A DNA stretch of 64,000 nt from Brachybacterium avium (lineage in GTDB: Bacteria > Actinomycetota > Actinomycetes > Actinomycetales > Dermabacteraceae), in the NCBI RefSeq assembly GCF_002216795.1, contig NZ_CP022316.1, positions 1,054,001-1,118,000 of the forward strand, in the 5' to 3' direction. The notes under the pieces are model-generated. The model did no database searches. It saw only the letters and a program-made list of their open reading frames with translations, and was not told the DNA's origin. A program made the translations under genes and the position numbers. Shown here one piece after another: positions 1-8,507 of this stretch. Position 1 is the stretch's first letter; each line of letters begins with the position of its first letter.

Positions 1-291
1 GCGCTCGCCGGCGAGTTCGGGGTCAACCCGAACACCGTCCAGCGGGCGATGTCCGAGCTCGAACGCGAAGGGCTGTGCCGCTCCGAACGCACCTCGGGCA
101 GGTTCATCACCGAGGACTCCTCCCGGATCGACCAGCTCCGGGCCACGCTCGCCGAACAGGCGGCGGACGACTTCCTGGACCGGGCCCGAGGCTTCGGGAT
201 GGGCCACGCCCAGGTGCAGCAGCTCATCACAGAGAGGTGGGACCACCATGACCCCGACCATGACGAACACACTGACAGCGAAGGGGCCTGA
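1..291 (+). CDS. GntR-family regulator, YtrA-like (5' end outside window)
   Basis: The frame is open from base 1 and ends in TGA at 289-291, so the start lies upstream of the window. The visible part is the C-terminal half of a winged helix-turn-helix: NPNTVQRAMSELEREGL is the recognition helix region and TSGRFI the wing. A short helical tail follows instead of a UTRA or aminotransferase domain, which is typical of the small YtrA subfamily that controls neighbouring ABC exporters. The next gene, an ABC ATPase, overlaps or abuts it and is probably co-transcribed. DNA target and effector are unknown. Confidence 0.85.
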   Translation, partial: ALAGEFGVNPNTVQRAMSELEREGLCRSERTSGRFITEDSSRIDQLRATLAEQAADDFLDRARGFGMGHAQVQQLITERWDHHDPDHDEHTDSEGA

Positions 292-1009
292 GATGAACTC
301 TCCCGAACAGGACCAGCCCTCCCTGATCTCGACCAGGGCGCTGACCAAGACCTACGGCAGCACGACGGCGATCGACGGGCTGGACCTCGACCTCCCCGGA
401 GGCCGGATCATCGGCCTGCTCGGCGAGAACGGCTGCGGCAAGACCACCCTGATGAAGATCCTCGCCGGGGTCGTCAGCGACTACAGCGGCCAGGTGCGCA
501 TCGCCGGTCTGGCCCCGGGCCCCGCCTCGAAGGCGAAGGTCTCCTTCCTTCCCGATGTGAGCTTCCTGCCGCACAGCGCCCGTGCGCGCTACTGCGTCGA
601 TCTGTACGCCGACTTCTTCGAGGACTTCGACACCGAGCGGGCGCATGAGCTGATCGGGTTCTTCGGCCTCGAGGAATCGATGCGCCTCAAGGAGATGTCC
701 AAGGGCATGCGGGAGAAGGTGCAGATCGCCCTGGCGATGTCCCGGCGAGCGCAGGTCTACCTGCTCGACGAGCCGATCAGCGGCGTGGATCCCGCGGCCC
801 GTCAGATCATCCTCGACGGGATCCTGCGCACCTTCGAGGAGGACTCGCTGCTGCTGATCTCCACCCACCTGATCCACGATCTGGAGCAGATCCTCGATTC
901 GGTGGTGATGATGCGCCACGGCGACGTGGTCCTCGCCGGAGAGGCCGACGACCTCCGTGCACAGCACGGCGGCGGCCTCGATCAGATCTTCAAGGAGACG
1001 TACCGATGA
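248..1009 (+). CDS. ABC transporter ATP-binding protein
   Basis: Nucleotide-binding subunit of an ABC exporter. Walker A is GENGCGKTT (about residues 59-67), a degenerate signature reads MSKGMREKVQIAL, and Walker B is VYLLDEPISGVDPA, followed by the switch histidine in STHL. Two starts are possible. ATG 248 follows GAGAGG and overlaps the regulator's end by 44 nt. ATG 293 (MNSPEQ) follows AAGGGG just after that gene's stop. The stop overlaps the permease start by 4 nt (ATGA), so the pair is translationally coupled. Substrate unknown; YtrA-type loci often answer cell-wall-active compounds. Confidence 0.85.
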   Translation: MTPTMTNTLTAKGPEMNSPEQDQPSLISTRALTKTYGSTTAIDGLDLDLPGGRIIGLLGENGCGKTTLMKILAGVVSDYSGQVRIAGLAPGPASKAKVSFLPDVSFLPHSARARYCVDLYADFFEDFDTERAHELIGFFGLEESMRLKEMSKGMREKVQIALAMSRRAQVYLLDEPISGVDPAARQIILDGILRTFEEDSLLLISTHLIHDLEQILDSVVMMRHGDVVLAGEADDLRAQHGGGLDQIFKETYR

Positions 1010-1829
1010 TCACCACCCTCATGAAGCACGAATGGCTGCGCACCCGCGGGCTGCTCGGCACCATCACCGGCGCCGCGCTGCTGCTGGTCATCGCCGGCAC
1101 CGCCCTGACGGCCACCGGTTGGCCCGGGATCTCCGTGATCGGGGTGCTGATGCTCGTGGCAGCGCTGGGAGGGTTGGTCCCCGCGCTGCAGATCGCGCTG
1201 ACCATCCACTACTGGCAGTCCAGCTTCGGCCGGACCGGATACTTCACCCAGTCCCTGCCCGTGCGCGGCACGACCATCTTCACGGCCAAGCTGCTGTGGG
1301 CCCTGCTGATCTCGCTCGCCGGACTCATAGTGGTCCTGGGCATGCTGTGCGCCGCCTGGCCCGTGCTCGCCGGTCAGCTGGGCACCGAGCGCAATCCCTT
1401 CACCGTCATCTCGCAGCTGTGGAGCGGCTATGCGGAGGTCGTCCCGGTGCCGCTGCTGGTGGCCGCCGTCGGGCTCTTCGTGGGCATGATCCTCATCTGG
1501 CCGATCCAGTACTTCTTCGCCGCCTCGGTGGGCAGCGAGGCTCCGCTGAACCGGCTCGGCCTCGGGGCCCGGTGCTCGTCTTCCTCGGCCTGTACCTGGT
1601 CATGCAGGTCGTCCTCTTCCTCGGGATGGCCGTTCTGCCCTGGGGGCTCGGGGTCGCCGACGGGCAGCTCGGCGTGGTCCGCTGGTGGCTCTTCTCGGAG
1701 CTGGCCGCTGGGGACTCCGCCTCCTCCGACATCATGCCGCTCGGCTTCCTCCCCGCGCTCTTCCTGGTGACCCTGGCGTGCCTGGTGCGCACCGTCCACT
1801 CCTGGCGACGGAAGATCAGCCTGGTGTGA
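1006..1829 (+). pseudogene. ABC transporter permease, one-base frameshift (probable sequence error)
   Basis: The hydrophobic partner of the upstream ATPase, with about six membrane segments. The frame from ATG 1006 is good through GSEAPLNRLGLG, then becomes a meaningless Ser/Arg string. The membrane protein resumes in the +1-shifted frame at GPVLVFLGLYLVMQV and ends naturally at 1829 (SWRRKISLV). The shift falls in the GGGGCCCGG run at 1564-1572. The span is 824 nt, one short of a multiple of three, and one restored base gives 274 residues. Because five other genes here show the same defect, I read this as a homopolymer error and an intact permease in life. Confidence 0.8.
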
Positions 1830-1870
1830 GGCCGCGGGATCGGCCGCGCCCGGCCACCCGAGGGACCTGG

Positions 1871-2224
1871 ATGCGGGAGACTTGCGACATGGACTGCGAG
1901 AACACCGCGCACGGGATCGCCGCACTCAGCCGCTGGATCGACGAGGGGAACACCCACCGCGATCCGGAGGCCGCGACCTGGGCCCGGCTGGCGAAGATCA
2001 CCGAGGAGGCCGGCGAGGTGGTCGCCGCGCACATCGGCGCGACCGGTCAGAATCCCCGCAAGGGCGTCACCCACAGCGAGCAGGACGTGCAGGAGGAGCT
2101 GCTGGACGTCGCGCTCACGGCCCTGGCTGCGCTCGAGCATCTGCGGGGGCACGATGAGCGATCCCTCGAGCTGCTCGGGGAGAAGCTCCACCGCACCCTG
2201 GAGCGCGCCGGCCTGCCGGGCTAG
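1871..2224 (+). CDS. MazG-like nucleotide pyrophosphohydrolase family protein
   Basis: A 117-residue all-alpha protein. It shows the metal-binding pattern of the MazG/dUTPase-C superfamily: ITEEAGEVVAA (EExxE) followed by VQEELLDVALTAL. It may hydrolyse non-canonical or damaged NTPs, but the substrate cannot be read from the sequence. ATG 1871 has GAGGGA six bases upstream; ATG 1889 (MDCENT) is an alternative. It converges with the minus-strand membrane protein, leaving only 7 bp between the stops. Confidence 0.75.
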   Translation: MRETCDMDCENTAHGIAALSRWIDEGNTHRDPEAATWARLAKITEEAGEVVAAHIGATGQNPRKGVTHSEQDVQEELLDVALTALAALEHLRGHDERSLELLGEKLHRTLERAGLPG

Positions 2225-2231
2225 GCACGCG

Positions 2232-3899
2232 TCAGGGGGTCGGCTCCCCGGTCATGTTCTCGGGGACTGCGGCGCGGCGCGCCCGCGCCGATCGACGGAA
2301 CCAGTTCACCAGCACGCCGGGCACGAACTGATCCGCGAACGGTGCACCGAACCGTGCGAGCACCTCGACCAGCACTCCGATGAAGAAGGCGACCAGCGGT
2401 ATCCAGGGGGCGAGGCCGACGTTGACGACCACGTTCCCCATCATCCCCAGCTGTGCGTTCATGCTGGTCCAGACCAGTGCGAGCAGGACGATCGAGCCGC
2501 CGAAGTAGGCGAACGGAAGCGCCACCCAGGACGCGACCAGCGCAAGGATGTTCCCGGTCTCGATCTCGCGGTCCCGGTGCCACAGCAGGGAGACCACGAC
2601 CGGCATCAGCAGGGCGATCAGCACCAGGGGGATCCACGCGTACCAGGGCAGATCGAAGAACCACAGGAACTCGTTGGTCCGCTCCATCCCGAACTCCTCG
2701 ACGCCGCCCCGCAGGTTCAGATGCACCGGCACGGCGAGCATCCCCAGCCCGGGCAGCAGCGCGAGTCCGCTCAGCCCCCAGATCGGGAGTGCGAGGAGCA
2801 GGGAGAGCACCGAGCGCCCCTCCCCCTCGACGAGCATCGTGATCGCTCCGCCCACCATCAGCAGGGCGCCGACCGGCACCGCGAACGCGAGGGCATGGAC
2901 GAGCACGAGGCGGGGAGCAGCGGCGAGATCCGCCACCAGCGGCCACCAGGCGGGCTTCGCGATCCCCGCGACATGGCCCAGGAACAGCGGAAGCGCGATG
3001 AGCACCCAGGTGCCGAAGAACATGTCCGCCCCGGCGGAGTGCATCGAGATCGACATCCCGTCGAACCCCGTCGAGTCGTCCTTGACCACGAATGCGGTGA
3101 CGCGAGTGGCGATCACCGCGAAGATCGCTACCGACAGGCCGGAGATCCCCGACCACAGCAGCGCACCGAGAACCCCGTTGGATCCCCAGCGACCGGTGCC
3201 CCAGCGACGCTGGACGCCGCGTGCGGCGAAGAACGCCGTCGCCACCATCGCGGCAGTGATCAGCAGCGGCATGCCCCGGAAGCTCATCGAGGCGCTGCCC
3301 AGGAATCCGAGGTTCAGCTCGAGACCGTAGGAGCCGAACGAGGCGAGGGAGACCAGCTGGAACGGAATGCCGACCAGGCCGACGATCCCCCGCCAGCCGC
3401 CTGCGCCCGACGGGGAGGACGAACCGCCGATCGGGTCGGTGACGCCCCCGGCGGCTCCGCCCGTGCCCAGGGTGAGGATCGCGAGGACGGCCGAGACGAT
3501 CACCACGAGCGCTGCACCGAGGGCCACGACGTAGGCGAGGGCGCCGATCACGAACGTGGGGAGCGGGTTGCCGATGCCGAACCGACGCAGTGCCGCGCCG
3601 ACCTGCGACGCGGACAGCGCCTGCGCCCCCGGTGAGCCCGACGGTGCCGCCGACGCCGAGGAGGCGGACGCGGCCCAGGGCCCCGGCGCCGCCGAATCGG
3701 CCGACGAGGGCGGTGCCGCGGAATCGTGGGCCACGCCGTACTCCGGGGCCGAGGGGACGGAGCCGGCAGATCCTCCGGAGGGCGGGGCAGTGGGCGGCAC
3801 CTCGTTGTATCCGTACGGTCCGGCCTCGTGGCCCGGATATCCGCTGCCGGGGCGGCTCTGGCTCCACCGGTCGCCGTAGGGATGGTTCGTCTCCGACAT
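2232..3899 (-). CDS. polytopic membrane protein of unknown function
   Basis: 555 residues from ATG 3899 (MSETNHPYG), preceded by AGAAGGGC. The first ~110 residues are rich in Pro, Gly, Ser and Ala and are probably a disordered cytoplasmic tail. About ten hydrophobic segments follow, grouped in blocks and separated by loops, ending in a basic RRSARARRA region. I recognise no catalytic or transporter motif. A further in-frame start upstream would add an implausible Arg-rich leader, so I reject it. Confidence 0.75.
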   Translation of the reverse strand: MSETNHPYGDRWSQSRPGSGYPGHEAGPYGYNEVPPTAPPSGGSAGSVPSAPEYGVAHDSAAPPSSADSAAPGPWAASASSASAAPSGSPGAQALSASQVGAALRRFGIGNPLPTFVIGALAYVVALGAALVVIVSAVLAILTLGTGGAAGGVTDPIGGSSSPSGAGGWRGIVGLVGIPFQLVSLASFGSYGLELNLGFLGSASMSFRGMPLLITAAMVATAFFAARGVQRRWGTGRWGSNGVLGALLWSGISGLSVAIFAVIATRVTAFVVKDDSTGFDGMSISMHSAGADMFFGTWVLIALPLFLGHVAGIAKPAWWPLVADLAAAPRLVLVHALAFAVPVGALLMVGGAITMLVEGEGRSVLSLLLALPIWGLSGLALLPGLGMLAVPVHLNLRGGVEEFGMERTNEFLWFFDLPWYAWIPLVLIALLMPVVVSLLWHRDREIETGNILALVASWVALPFAYFGGSIVLLALVWTSMNAQLGMMGNVVVNVGLAPWIPLVAFFIGVLVEVLARFGAPFADQFVPGVLVNWFRRSARARRAAVPENMTGEPTP

Positions 3900-4103
3900 G
3901 TGTGTCTGAATGCCCTTCTCGCGTGGCCTGTCGTCGCGGGCGCGGTCACGCACCCCGGGCCCGAGCCTAGCTGGCCAGGCGTTCTCGGTCCGCGCTCACC
4001 GTCTCTCGGCAGGTTGCGCCACCCTGCGCAGGTCCGGGAAGATCTAGTCGGCGGCGATCGGACCGCCCTCACGCCGAGCCCACGGGAAGAAGACCGCATC
4101 GCC

Positions 4104-4655
4104 ATGGATCTGAGCTTTCGACGGGCCGCGCCCGAGGACATCCCGGCGGCGCAGGAGGCCTACCGGCAGATCATCGATCACCTCGCACGGACGGCGGACT
4201 TCCCGCACTGGCACACCGAGGACCACCCGACCCCTGCGCAGGTCGCCGCCTGGATCGCGGCCGGAGAGCTCTACCTGGCGCTCACGCCCGACGATGCCGG
4301 CTCCGCCTCGCCGACGCAGATCGCGGGCGTGGTCGTCCTGAACCACGAGACCGCGGGCGGCTACGGCGACGCGGACTGGGCGATCGACGCCGCTCCCGAG
4401 GAGGTGCTGGTGGTCCATGTCCTCGGTGTCACCCCCGACCATCTCGGGCAGGGCGTCGCCCGGTTCCTCATCGACTCGTCCCTGCGGGCCGCGCGGGAGC
4501 GGGGCTGCCGCACGATCCGCCTGGACGCCTACGTCGAGAACCTGCCGGCCCGGGCCCTGTACGAGCGGTATGGGTTCACCGACCTCGGTGTCCACACCCT
4601 GGCCTACGAGGGCACCGACCTGGAACAGTTCCACCTGTTCGAATACGTTCTCTGA
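4104..4655 (+). CDS. GNAT family N-acetyltransferase
   Basis: 183 residues in the single-domain GNAT fold. The acetyl-CoA pyrophosphate loop is a variant Q/RxxGxG/A: TPDHLGQGVARFLID (about residues 111-125). The last strand-helix motif is NLPARALYERYGF. Substrate unknown; the acceptor pocket is too variable to predict. ATG 4104 follows GGGAAGAAGACC. The gene stands alone between two minus-strand genes. Confidence 0.8.
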   Translation: MDLSFRRAAPEDIPAAQEAYRQIIDHLARTADFPHWHTEDHPTPAQVAAWIAAGELYLALTPDDAGSASPTQIAGVVVLNHETAGGYGDADWAIDAAPEEVLVVHVLGVTPDHLGQGVARFLIDSSLRAARERGCRTIRLDAYVENLPARALYERYGFTDLGVHTLAYEGTDLEQFHLFEYVL

Positions 4656-4681
4656 CCCGCCCTTCGCCCCGGCAGCCGGGG

Positions 4682-4996
4682 CTACCCGAAGTAGAGCGGG
4701 TGGTGCGCTGCGCATCCCGGGTTGAAGGCGGCGCTGCACTGCGGGCACTGCGGGGCGCCGACATAGTCGTCGATGCTCAGCTGGGCCCAGCACACGCCGC
4801 AGAGCACGGCGAGCTGCCGCCCTGATCCCGGCGGCCAGGGGCGGGAAGGGTGATCGGCGGTCTCCTCATGGCACAGGTGGCAGGGGTAGTACCGCCGGCA
4901 GCAGGCGAAGCGGATCGCGATCACGTCCCGCGCCGTGCGGTAGTGGATGCAGCGGGTCTGCTCGTCCACCGTCGGCCCGTGGACCACGGGCCTCAT
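4682..4996 (-). CDS. CHY zinc-finger protein
   Basis: 104 residues with the CHY zinc-finger pattern: CIHY near residue 16, then CCRRYYPCHLCHEE, CGVCW and CPQCSAAFNPGC, enough Cys/His pairs for about three zinc ions. Bacterial members are small stand-alone proteins of unknown role, possibly redox or metal sensing. Its ATG overlaps the bioN stop by 4 nt, making it the last cistron of the bioY operon. That link to biotin uptake is seen here but unexplained. Confidence 0.85.
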   Translation of the reverse strand: MRPVVHGPTVDEQTRCIHYRTARDVIAIRFACCRRYYPCHLCHEETADHPSRPWPPGSGRQLAVLCGVCWAQLSIDDYVGAPQCPQCSAAFNPGCAAHHPLYFG

Positions 4997-5589
4997 CGCA
5001 CACCGCGGGCGGTCAGCGCATCGCCGAGGGAGTCGGCATGCTTGAGGGCGACCACGAGGAACGGCATGGCGAAGTGCCGCAGGCTCTGCCGGCCGCCGCG
5101 GGCGCGCTGCGCTTCGCGGACGTTGCGGGCGAGCCCGGCGAGGACGGGCAGCGTGTTCAGGGTGATCGCGAGGACGAGTGCCGCCCGCTGCGGATCGACG
5201 CCCACTCGTGCCAGCGGCGCCAGCGCGCGCTCCAGCGCATCCAGCAGTTCGCTGACCGGGGTGGTCAGCGCCAGCAGTCCGCTGATCACCACGGCGGCGG
5301 TGACGCGGGTGGTGTTCACGAGCGCCTCCTCGGGGCCCAGGAAGATCAGCTGCCCGGCGGCGGTCACCAGGATGATCCACCGAACGGCGACGAGCTGCCG
5401 GCCGAGCACCCGCATCCCCGCTCCCGGCACCGCGTACACGGCGAGGCAGAGCACCGCCATGATCAGGGCGCTGACCCAGCTCACCGGCAGGAAGCAGATC
5501 CCCAGCACGATGGCCATCAGCACCAGGATCTTCGGCCCGGCGGGCAGGCGGTGCCAGGGGCCGTTCCCGGGCCGGAACAGGGTCAGCAT
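4993..5589 (-). CDS. bioN: energy-coupling factor transporter transmembrane protein (BioN)
   Basis: 198-residue T-component (EcfT/CbiQ family) of an ECF importer. It has about five membrane segments and ends in the coupling region that meets the ATPase, with the short Ala-Arg-Gly signatures NVREAQRARG and LTARGVR. It transmits ATP hydrolysis by BioM to the substrate-binding BioY. It overlaps the bioM end by 7 nt and the CHY gene by 4 nt, so all three are coupled. Confidence 0.9.
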   Translation of the reverse strand: MLTLFRPGNGPWHRLPAGPKILVLMAIVLGICFLPVSWVSALIMAVLCLAVYAVPGAGMRVLGRQLVAVRWIILVTAAGQLIFLGPEEALVNTTRVTAAVVISGLLALTTPVSELLDALERALAPLARVGVDPQRAALVLAITLNTLPVLAGLARNVREAQRARGGRQSLRHFAMPFLVVALKHADSLGDALTARGVR

Positions 5590-6269
5590 CGCAGCTCCTG
5601 CTCGTAGGCGGCGATGATCTCCGCGGGTGCGCCCGTCCGCGCGATCGTGCCGTCCTGGACGAGGATCGCGGTCTCGCAGCGCCGCGCCAGTTCCAGGTCA
5701 TGCGTGACCAGCAGCAGGCGGTGGGCGCCGTCTGCGAACAGGTGGTCGGCGACGCGGCGGGCGTTGCGGGCATCGAGGTAGGCGGTGGGTTCATCCGCGA
5801 TCACCAGCTCGGGGCTGCGCACGAAGGCGCCGCACAGGGCGAGCAGCTGCTTCTGACCGCCGGAGAGGTCGTGCGCCGAACGGTCCGCGAGGTCGCTCAG
5901 GCCGAAGCGCTCCAGAGCCTCCTGGACGCGTTGAGTCTTCTCCCCGCGGGGCAGTCTCGCCGAGCGCAGGGAGAAGGCGACGTCCTCGGCGACGGTGGGC
6001 ATGATGATCTGGGCATCCGGATTGGCGAAGATGACGGCCAGGCGCCGCCGCAGCTGCGCCGCCTCCCGCGCCGGGTCCAGGCCGAGGACGCGGATGGTCC
6101 CGCTGGTGGCGGTGGCGAGGCCGCCGACGAGCCGGGCAAGGGTCGATTTGCCGGAGCCGTTCTCGCCGATGACGGCGATGGTGCGTTCGTCGTGGGTGGC
6201 GGTGATGGCGTGCAGGACGTCCGTGTCGCCGAGGCGGACGTGCACGTCATCGAGCTCGAGGGCGCTCAT
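5583..6269 (-). CDS. bioM: energy-coupling factor transporter ATPase (BioM)
   Basis: 228-residue A-component. Walker A is GENGSGKSTLARL (about residues 35-47), the Q-loop lies in FANPDAQI, the signature is LSGGQKQLLAL, and Walker B is LVIADEPTAYLD with switch His in VTHD. The FANPDxQ motif is characteristic of ECF ATPases. It powers BioY-mediated biotin import together with BioN. Its ATG overlaps the thiolase-like gene's stop (ATGA). Confidence 0.92.
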   Translation of the reverse strand: MSALELDDVHVRLGDTDVLHAITATHDERTIAVIGENGSGKSTLARLVGGLATATSGTIRVLGLDPAREAAQLRRRLAVIFANPDAQIIMPTVAEDVAFSLRSARLPRGEKTQRVQEALERFGLSDLADRSAHDLSGGQKQLLALCGAFVRSPELVIADEPTAYLDARNARRVADHLFADGAHRLLLVTHDLELARRCETAILVQDGTIARTGAPAEIIAAYEQELRC

Positions 6270-7393
6270 CGGATCACCTCCACGACGGCGGCGATCCCCA
6301 TCCCGCCGCCGATGGAGGCGGCCGCGACGCCGGTGGTCCCGGTCGGGGCGCCGCCCCGGATCAGCCGGCTGAACAGGCGGACCATGCTGATGGCGCCGCT
6401 GGCGCCCCAGGGGTGGCCGAGGGCGAGTGCTCCCCCGTCGGCGCAGACCCGCGGATCGTCCTCCGCGACGCCGAGCCGGTCGAGCACGGCGAGGGACTGC
6501 GCGGCGAAGGCCTCGACGATCTCGATCGCGGCGATGTCCCGGATCCGCAGCTGCGCGCGGTCCAGCGCCCCCTGGATGGCCGGTGCCGCGCCGATCCCCG
6601 GCAGCGCCGGGTCGCAGCCGATCACCGCGTGAGCACGGATCAGGAGCCCGGGCGCCGTGCCGCGCGCCTGCTGCGGGGCGAGGACCAGGGCGGCGGCGCC
6701 GTCGCTGATCCGGGTCGCGGTGCCGGCGGTGACCGTGCCCTCCGGGAACAGGGCGGGCAGGCGTGCCAGCAGCGGCGCGGACACCCCGATCGCGTCATCG
6801 GCGCGGGCGCCGGCGAGGGGGACGAGCTCGGCCTGGAACCGCCCGGCGTCGCGCGCCGCCGCTGCCCGCCGGTGGCTGCGGGCGGCGTGCGCATCCTGCC
6901 GCGGCCGGGAGATCGCGTCGGCCGTGGCGAGGGCGTCGGCGGCGCGCACCATGTCGGGATCGGTCCAGCCCTCCGGGGTGAAGGGGGCGCGGCCGTACGC
7001 CGCGCCGTCGACGGAGCGGGTGGGGGCGGTCGAGGCACTCTCGACACCGCCGGCGATCCGCGGGCGCCGGTCCCCGGCCTCGATCGCCTGGGCGGCGGCG
7101 AGCACGGCGGCGAGGCCGCTGCCGCACTGCCGGTCCACGGTCATGCCGGGCACCTGGACGCCGAGCCCGGCGGCGAGGGCGGCCACCCGGGCCGGGTTGC
7201 CGCCGGGCCCCATGCAGTTGCCCAGCACCACATCGGCCACCTCGACATCGGCGCCGGTGGCTGCTTCCGCATCCTGCACGGCGGCGCGGAGCACGGGCGC
7301 GACGAGGTGCTCGAGCGTGACGCCGGCGAGGGCGCGGCTGCGGGTGCCGATCGGGGTGCGGCGGGCGGCGAGGACGATGGCGGTTTCAGACAC
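6266..7393 (-). CDS. thiolase-family protein with substituted active site (YhfS-like position)
   Basis: 375 residues of thiolase fold from a GTG start at 7393. The nucleophilic Cys is present (DRQCGSG, C90), as are the SRxxQDxxAxxSH loop and the His of GGALALGHPWG (H327). However, the usual NEAFA motif reads VEAFA (V293) and the acid/base Cys of CxGGGMG reads SIGGGMG (S360). In known thiolases these residues hold the catalytic water and protonate the enolate, so ordinary thiolysis or Claisen chemistry is doubtful. It overlaps the ligase by 8 nt and bioM by 4 nt. B. subtilis keeps a thiolase gene (yhfS), a ligase gene (yhfT) and a bioY together, which suggests a conserved biotin-linked acyl-CoA role. 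Confidence 0.8.
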   Translation of the reverse strand: MSETAIVLAARRTPIGTRSRALAGVTLEHLVAPVLRAAVQDAEAATGADVEVADVVLGNCMGPGGNPARVAALAAGLGVQVPGMTVDRQCGSGLAAVLAAAQAIEAGDRRPRIAGGVESASTAPTRSVDGAAYGRAPFTPEGWTDPDMVRAADALATADAISRPRQDAHAARSHRRAAAARDAGRFQAELVPLAGARADDAIGVSAPLLARLPALFPEGTVTAGTATRISDGAAALVLAPQQARGTAPGLLIRAHAVIGCDPALPGIGAAPAIQGALDRAQLRIRDIAAIEIVEAFAAQSLAVLDRLGVAEDDPRVCADGGALALGHPWGASGAISMVRLFSRLIRGGAPTGTTGVAAASIGGGMGIAAVVEVIR

Positions 7394-8507
7394 GCCAGGC
7401 CCCCTCCCCCGCCAGGGCGCGGCGCAGCGCCTCGGCGCGGGCCGGCTTGCCGGAGGCGGTGCGGGGCAGGGTGCCGGTGAACCAGACGCGGGGTTGATGC
7501 GCGGTGGCGAAGCGGGAGGCGGCCATCGTGCGCAGCTCGTGCGCGCTCGGGCTCGGCGCACCGGGGTCGAGCTCGACCAATGCGGCGACGAGCGCGCCGA
7601 TGCCGTCGGTCGGGAGCCCGAAGACGGCGGCGTCGGCGATCCCCGGCAGCTCGCGGAGCCCTGTCTCGACCTCCTCGGGGATGACGGTGGCCGAGGCGGT
7701 GAGGATCGCGTCGTCCGCGCGACCGCGGACGGTGAGCACCCCGGCATCATAGGACGCGAGGTCGCCGACGCTCGCCCAGCCGCCGTCCGTGCGCAGCGGT
7801 CCCGGCTCGCCGAGGTAGCCGAGCGCCGTGAACGGCGAGCGGACCCAGACCGCGCCGTCGCGCACCTCGAGGTCCGCGCCGGGGAAGGCGCGGGGCCCCT
7901 CCCCCTCATCCAGTGCGACGAAGGAGAGCTCGGCCGCGCCGTAGTAGGCGGCGACCCGGATGCCGCGAGCGGTCGCCTCCGCGCGCAGCCGCTGATCGAG
8001 GTGGGAGCCGCCGACGAGCGCGACCCGCAGCTGCGAGTGGGATCTCGCATCCAGGATCGAGCGCAGGGCCTGCGGGGTCCCGTGGAAGGCGGTGGCGTCC
8101 GCGGCCTCTGCGGTGCCGGGCAGGACCGGCCGCGGCCCGCCCGCGAGCGCATGCGCGAGGGAGAACAGCGTCAGCGAGGAGGCGGGGGGCGCCGGCAACA
8201 GGATCCGCTGCTCGGCGACGGCTCCTTCTGGGGCGAGGATCGCGGAGACGGCGGCGAAGGAGTCCTCCCAGGAGGCCGCCGTGCGCAGCACGATCCGCGG
8301 GGTGCCGCTGCTCCCGGAGGTCAGCGTTGCCCAGGCCGCTTCCTTCGGCATCTGCCCGGCCGCGGCGAGCGCCCGCACCTGCGACCACTGGGCCGCGGGC
8401 CAGCGCTCGTCCCCGACCAGGGGGACGTCCCCGGCTGCGCGCACCGCGCGCAGGCGGTCCAGCAGGCCATCCGCGGAGCCGTCGAGCAGGACGATCCGCC
8501 GGGTCAT
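7386..8507 (-). CDS. short AMP-forming acyl-CoA ligase (YhfT/MenE-like)
   Basis: 373-residue adenylate-forming enzyme. The phosphate-binding P-loop LTSGSSGTP is at about 62-70, the A5-like motif AYYGAAELSF follows, then GRADDAI, and the catalytic Lys is in TASGKPARAEALR near the C-terminus. It is about 130 residues shorter than ordinary fatty-acyl ligases because much of the N-terminal subdomain is missing, as in MenE-type enzymes. Context (bioY upstream, thiolase-like downstream) suggests it makes an acyl-CoA tied to pimelate/biotin metabolism; this is inference. ATG overlaps the bioY stop (ATGA). Confidence 0.8.
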   Translation of the reverse strand: MTRRIVLLDGSADGLLDRLRAVRAAGDVPLVGDERWPAAQWSQVRALAAAGQMPKEAAWATLTSGSSGTPRIVLRTAASWEDSFAAVSAILAPEGAVAEQRILLPAPPASSLTLFSLAHALAGGPRPVLPGTAEAADATAFHGTPQALRSILDARSHSQLRVALVGGSHLDQRLRAEATARGIRVAAYYGAAELSFVALDEGEGPRAFPGADLEVRDGAVWVRSPFTALGYLGEPGPLRTDGGWASVGDLASYDAGVLTVRGRADDAILTASATVIPEEVETGLRELPGIADAAVFGLPTDGIGALVAALVELDPGAPSPSAHELRTMAASRFATAHQPRVWFTGTLPRTASGKPARAEALRRALAGEGAWRV

